NCBI GenBank assembly: GCA_002729015.1
Contig: PBVO01000020.1
Span: forward strand, 1 to 9,069
Source of the DNA: Candidatus Poribacteria bacterium
GTDB taxonomy: Bacteria > Poribacteria > WGA-4E > UBA9662
Length of the DNA: 9,069 nt
Direction of reading: 5' to 3'
Below are positions 7,776 through 9,069 of the stretch, piece by piece. The first letter of the stretch is position 1, and every line of letters begins with the position of its first letter. A program made the translations under genes and the position numbers. The notes below the pieces were generated by a model. It saw only the letters and a list, made by a program, of their open reading frames with translations, did no database searches and was not told the DNA's origin.

Positions 7776-8402
7776 TGATCAAGACAGATTGGCAACCGTT
7801 TATTCGAGTCCTACATGAATGATTCGGAGAGTGTGCACTGATGAATCTTTTTCCCGTTTTTGTCGCTGTTCTTAGTATTCATTTAACCAATATTCTCTTT
7901 ATAAAGTTCCGTTGTTAGGAAAAATGCGTCCTGTGGTAAAATCCGAGCTGAATGTTCCGTATGAAAGGAGTTATTACTTTGGTGATTCATATTGCCAAAG
8001 TCAGGCTTTTAGGACTGTCGTACTAAAACTGTGAGACGACTACAATTGAACTTAGCTCAATTTGTTATCAGAAAATGACTCAATCTCTCGCTCCGATCAG
8101 TTAATGGTATGTTTATTCCTTATTTCGTCGTTGGTCCTAATTTTGAATTTATCGGTCTAAGACCTAAATAATAATGTAAATTTCTGTCATTATTAAACTG
8201 ATCTAATTCAAGTCAATGCAATTTGTCCAGAAGTCTCTAACATTTCAATCAAATAATTTAGTCATTTTAGGCACTGATTTGGCTTAGTACTGGAGATTCA
8301 TATTTGGATTCATGAGAGAAAATAAACAAGGGGTGTTTTCTCTGTTCACTTCGAGAAACCAAACAATTCATCTGTCCTAACGCTTGGTCAAAATTAACTA
8401 CT

Positions 8403-8461
8403 CCATCAACCGGTCTTCCACAACAGTTCTGTTGGTTATCAACTGTTGTGGAAGGTGATGG
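8403..8461. repeat. Large perfect inverted repeat / stem-loop
   Basis: CTTCCACAACAGTT (8415-8428) and AACTGTTGTGGAAG (8441-8454) are perfect reverse complements of 14 bases around a 12-base loop. Beyond an asymmetric internal loop, CCATCA (8403-8408) pairs with TGATGG (8456-8461). No T tract follows on the plus strand, so it is not a standard intrinsic terminator in that direction. It could be a structured RNA, a protein-binding palindrome or a repeat-element (REP/MITE-like) copy. Confidence 0.85.
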
Positions 8462-8933
8462 TCTGAACGGGAAATACTCCAGTCCGACTGTAATTCGGCA
8501 TGTCATTTCTATCGATCAGATCATTAACAAAACACATGGTAGGAAAAATAGAACTGGATTTTGAATCTGTGTGCCATCTGTGTTAGTACGACTTGTTCAT
8601 AATCTCTGCGTTTTTGCTTTGACAAGCCATAAGTATAATCTTCTCTGTAATTCAGTACAAGTGGTGTTAATTGTTCGACAAAGGTAACAACTCAAAAATA
8701 TTGCGTTGTTGTAGTAACAAACCTGCCTGAGTTATTTAAAATATTGAAAAATACGTTTTGTATTTACCATTTTTTTAAACTAATATTAGTATCTATAAGG
8801 CCAATGTCGAAGATCAAATCTACCGATGTAATAGAGTTAGGGAGATTGGGATTTGATTGAGTAAATGAAGTAACAGACGTAAAGTTCAGAGTTGACTAGA
8901 TTTTTCTCCACTTCATCGAAAACGATTAGGTAG

Positions 8934-9069
8934 CTCAGATTCATAAGACAAAATCGAGAACTCCCGCGTGAGTTCGCAGCCAATCTAGAAGGTGTAATCG
9001 ACATAGAACTTGAACCTAGGGACGTTGTTTTTTGGCACTCTTATATGTGGCACTACAGCCCGCCCAATG
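8934..9069 (+). pseudogene. C-terminal part of a phytanoyl-CoA dioxygenase-like (PhyH) protein, 5' part broken
   Basis: One plus-strand frame from 8934 to the right edge reads without stops and contains NLEGVIDIELEPRDVVFWHS and then YMWHYSPPN. The pattern E-P-x-D-V-V-F-W-H-S-x-x-W-H-x-S-x-x-N matches the distal metal-binding-histidine region of PhyH-type Fe(II)/2-oxoglutarate oxygenases, with the H at 9051-9053 in the ligand position. A stop (TAG 8931-8933) precedes the frame. No ATG, GTG or TTG occurs before ATG 9045, and the H-x-D half of the metal site, normally some 75-90 residues upstream, is not found in any frame. The gene is therefore broken by deletion or frameshift, or the assembly has an indel. 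It continues past the window. The family call is from motif memory. Confidence 0.5.

Larger units (their letters stand above)
7695..8933. other. Gene-poor AT-rich region without a convincing gene
   Basis: About 1.2 kb with stops in every frame. The largest open stretches are a minus-strand frame of 79 codons (8506-8267), which lacks a ribosome site and any familiar motif, and an 82-codon plus-strand stretch (8316-8561) without a good start. Both overlap the stem-loop at 8403-8461. Two tiny ORFs with ribosome-like sites (7841-7918 and 7924-8034) and a short frame starting at 8804 are discussed under findings. Composition looks non-coding or decayed: runs of T/A and scattered stops. No transposase, tRNA or rRNA signature was recognised. 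Confidence 0.6.

Noticed and set aside
8267..8506. Minus-strand ORF of 79 codons
   Set aside because: No ribosome site, no recognisable motif, and it spans the large inverted repeat; likely chance.
8316..8561. Plus-strand open stretch of 82 codons preceded by T-G-D-S-Y-L-D-S and a stop, faintly like PhyH
   Set aside because: No start codon with a ribosome site, and the similarity is too short to tell from chance.
8017..8592. GTCGTACTAA at 8017-8026 and its reverse complement at 8583-8592 as possible ends of a mobile element
   Set aside because: Ten bases is about what chance gives in a stretch of this length; similarity does not extend, and no transposase lies between.
8619..8639. Perfect TTGACA and TATAAT boxes close together
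   Set aside because: The spacer is only 9 bases, too short for a sigma-70 promoter. TATAAT alone with a T-rich -35 region would be weak.
8928..8990. TAGCTCAG resembling a tRNA D-arm
   Set aside because: No matching D-stem, anticodon arm or T-loop follows, and the region reads as the oxygenase fragment.

Overview
The window (about 40% GC by eye) looks like a chromosomal piece of a free-living, probably environmental or marine Gram-negative bacterium. Purine-rich Shine-Dalgarno sites precede the main genes, TTG is used as a start, and exported beta-propeller proteins with the N-terminal W-P-x-W-R-G-P-N signature are present. That signature is common in Planctomycetota, Verrucomicrobiota, Poribacteria and related metagenomic lineages. 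The exact phylum cannot be fixed from this sequence.

Layout. (1) At the left edge, on the minus strand, is the first 87 codons of a PLP-dependent class I/II aminotransferase; the rest lies outside the window. A good sigma-70-type promoter for it (TTGACC-17-TAGAAT) lies in the divergent gap. (2) Divergent to it is a complete class II-type histone deacetylase/acetylpolyamine amidohydrolase homologue at 449-1387, with all zinc and catalytic residues. A weak T-rich terminator follows. (3) An extended -10 promoter (TGTTATAAT) then starts a probable four-gene operon. It holds three consecutive exported PQQ-like beta-propeller proteins (1530-2861, 2921-5095, 5102-6574) and a short cytoplasmic adenylate-forming (ANL) enzyme of the phenylacetate-CoA-ligase/EhpF type (6603-7694, TTG start). 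(4) From 7695 to about 8933 there is a gene-poor AT-rich stretch of 1.2 kb. It contains a very strong stem-loop (14-bp perfect arms, 8415-8454) and two tiny ORFs with plausible ribosome sites. (5) At the right edge is a plus-strand reading frame for the metal-binding C-terminal half of a phytanoyl-CoA-dioxygenase-like (PhyH) protein. Its N-terminal half is missing or frameshifted, so it looks like a pseudogene or a sequencing-frameshifted gene.

How the genes may work together. The three propeller proteins are paralogues by type but differ in architecture: a plain propeller; a propeller plus Ig-like plus jelly-roll domain; and a propeller with a diverged N-terminal motif. They have signal peptides and would act in the periplasm or at the outer membrane. 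The last gene would activate a carboxylic acid in the cytoplasm. No known pathway unites them, so their functional link is inferred only from spacing and strand. I found no CRISPR array, tRNA, rRNA, transposase or clear phage gene.
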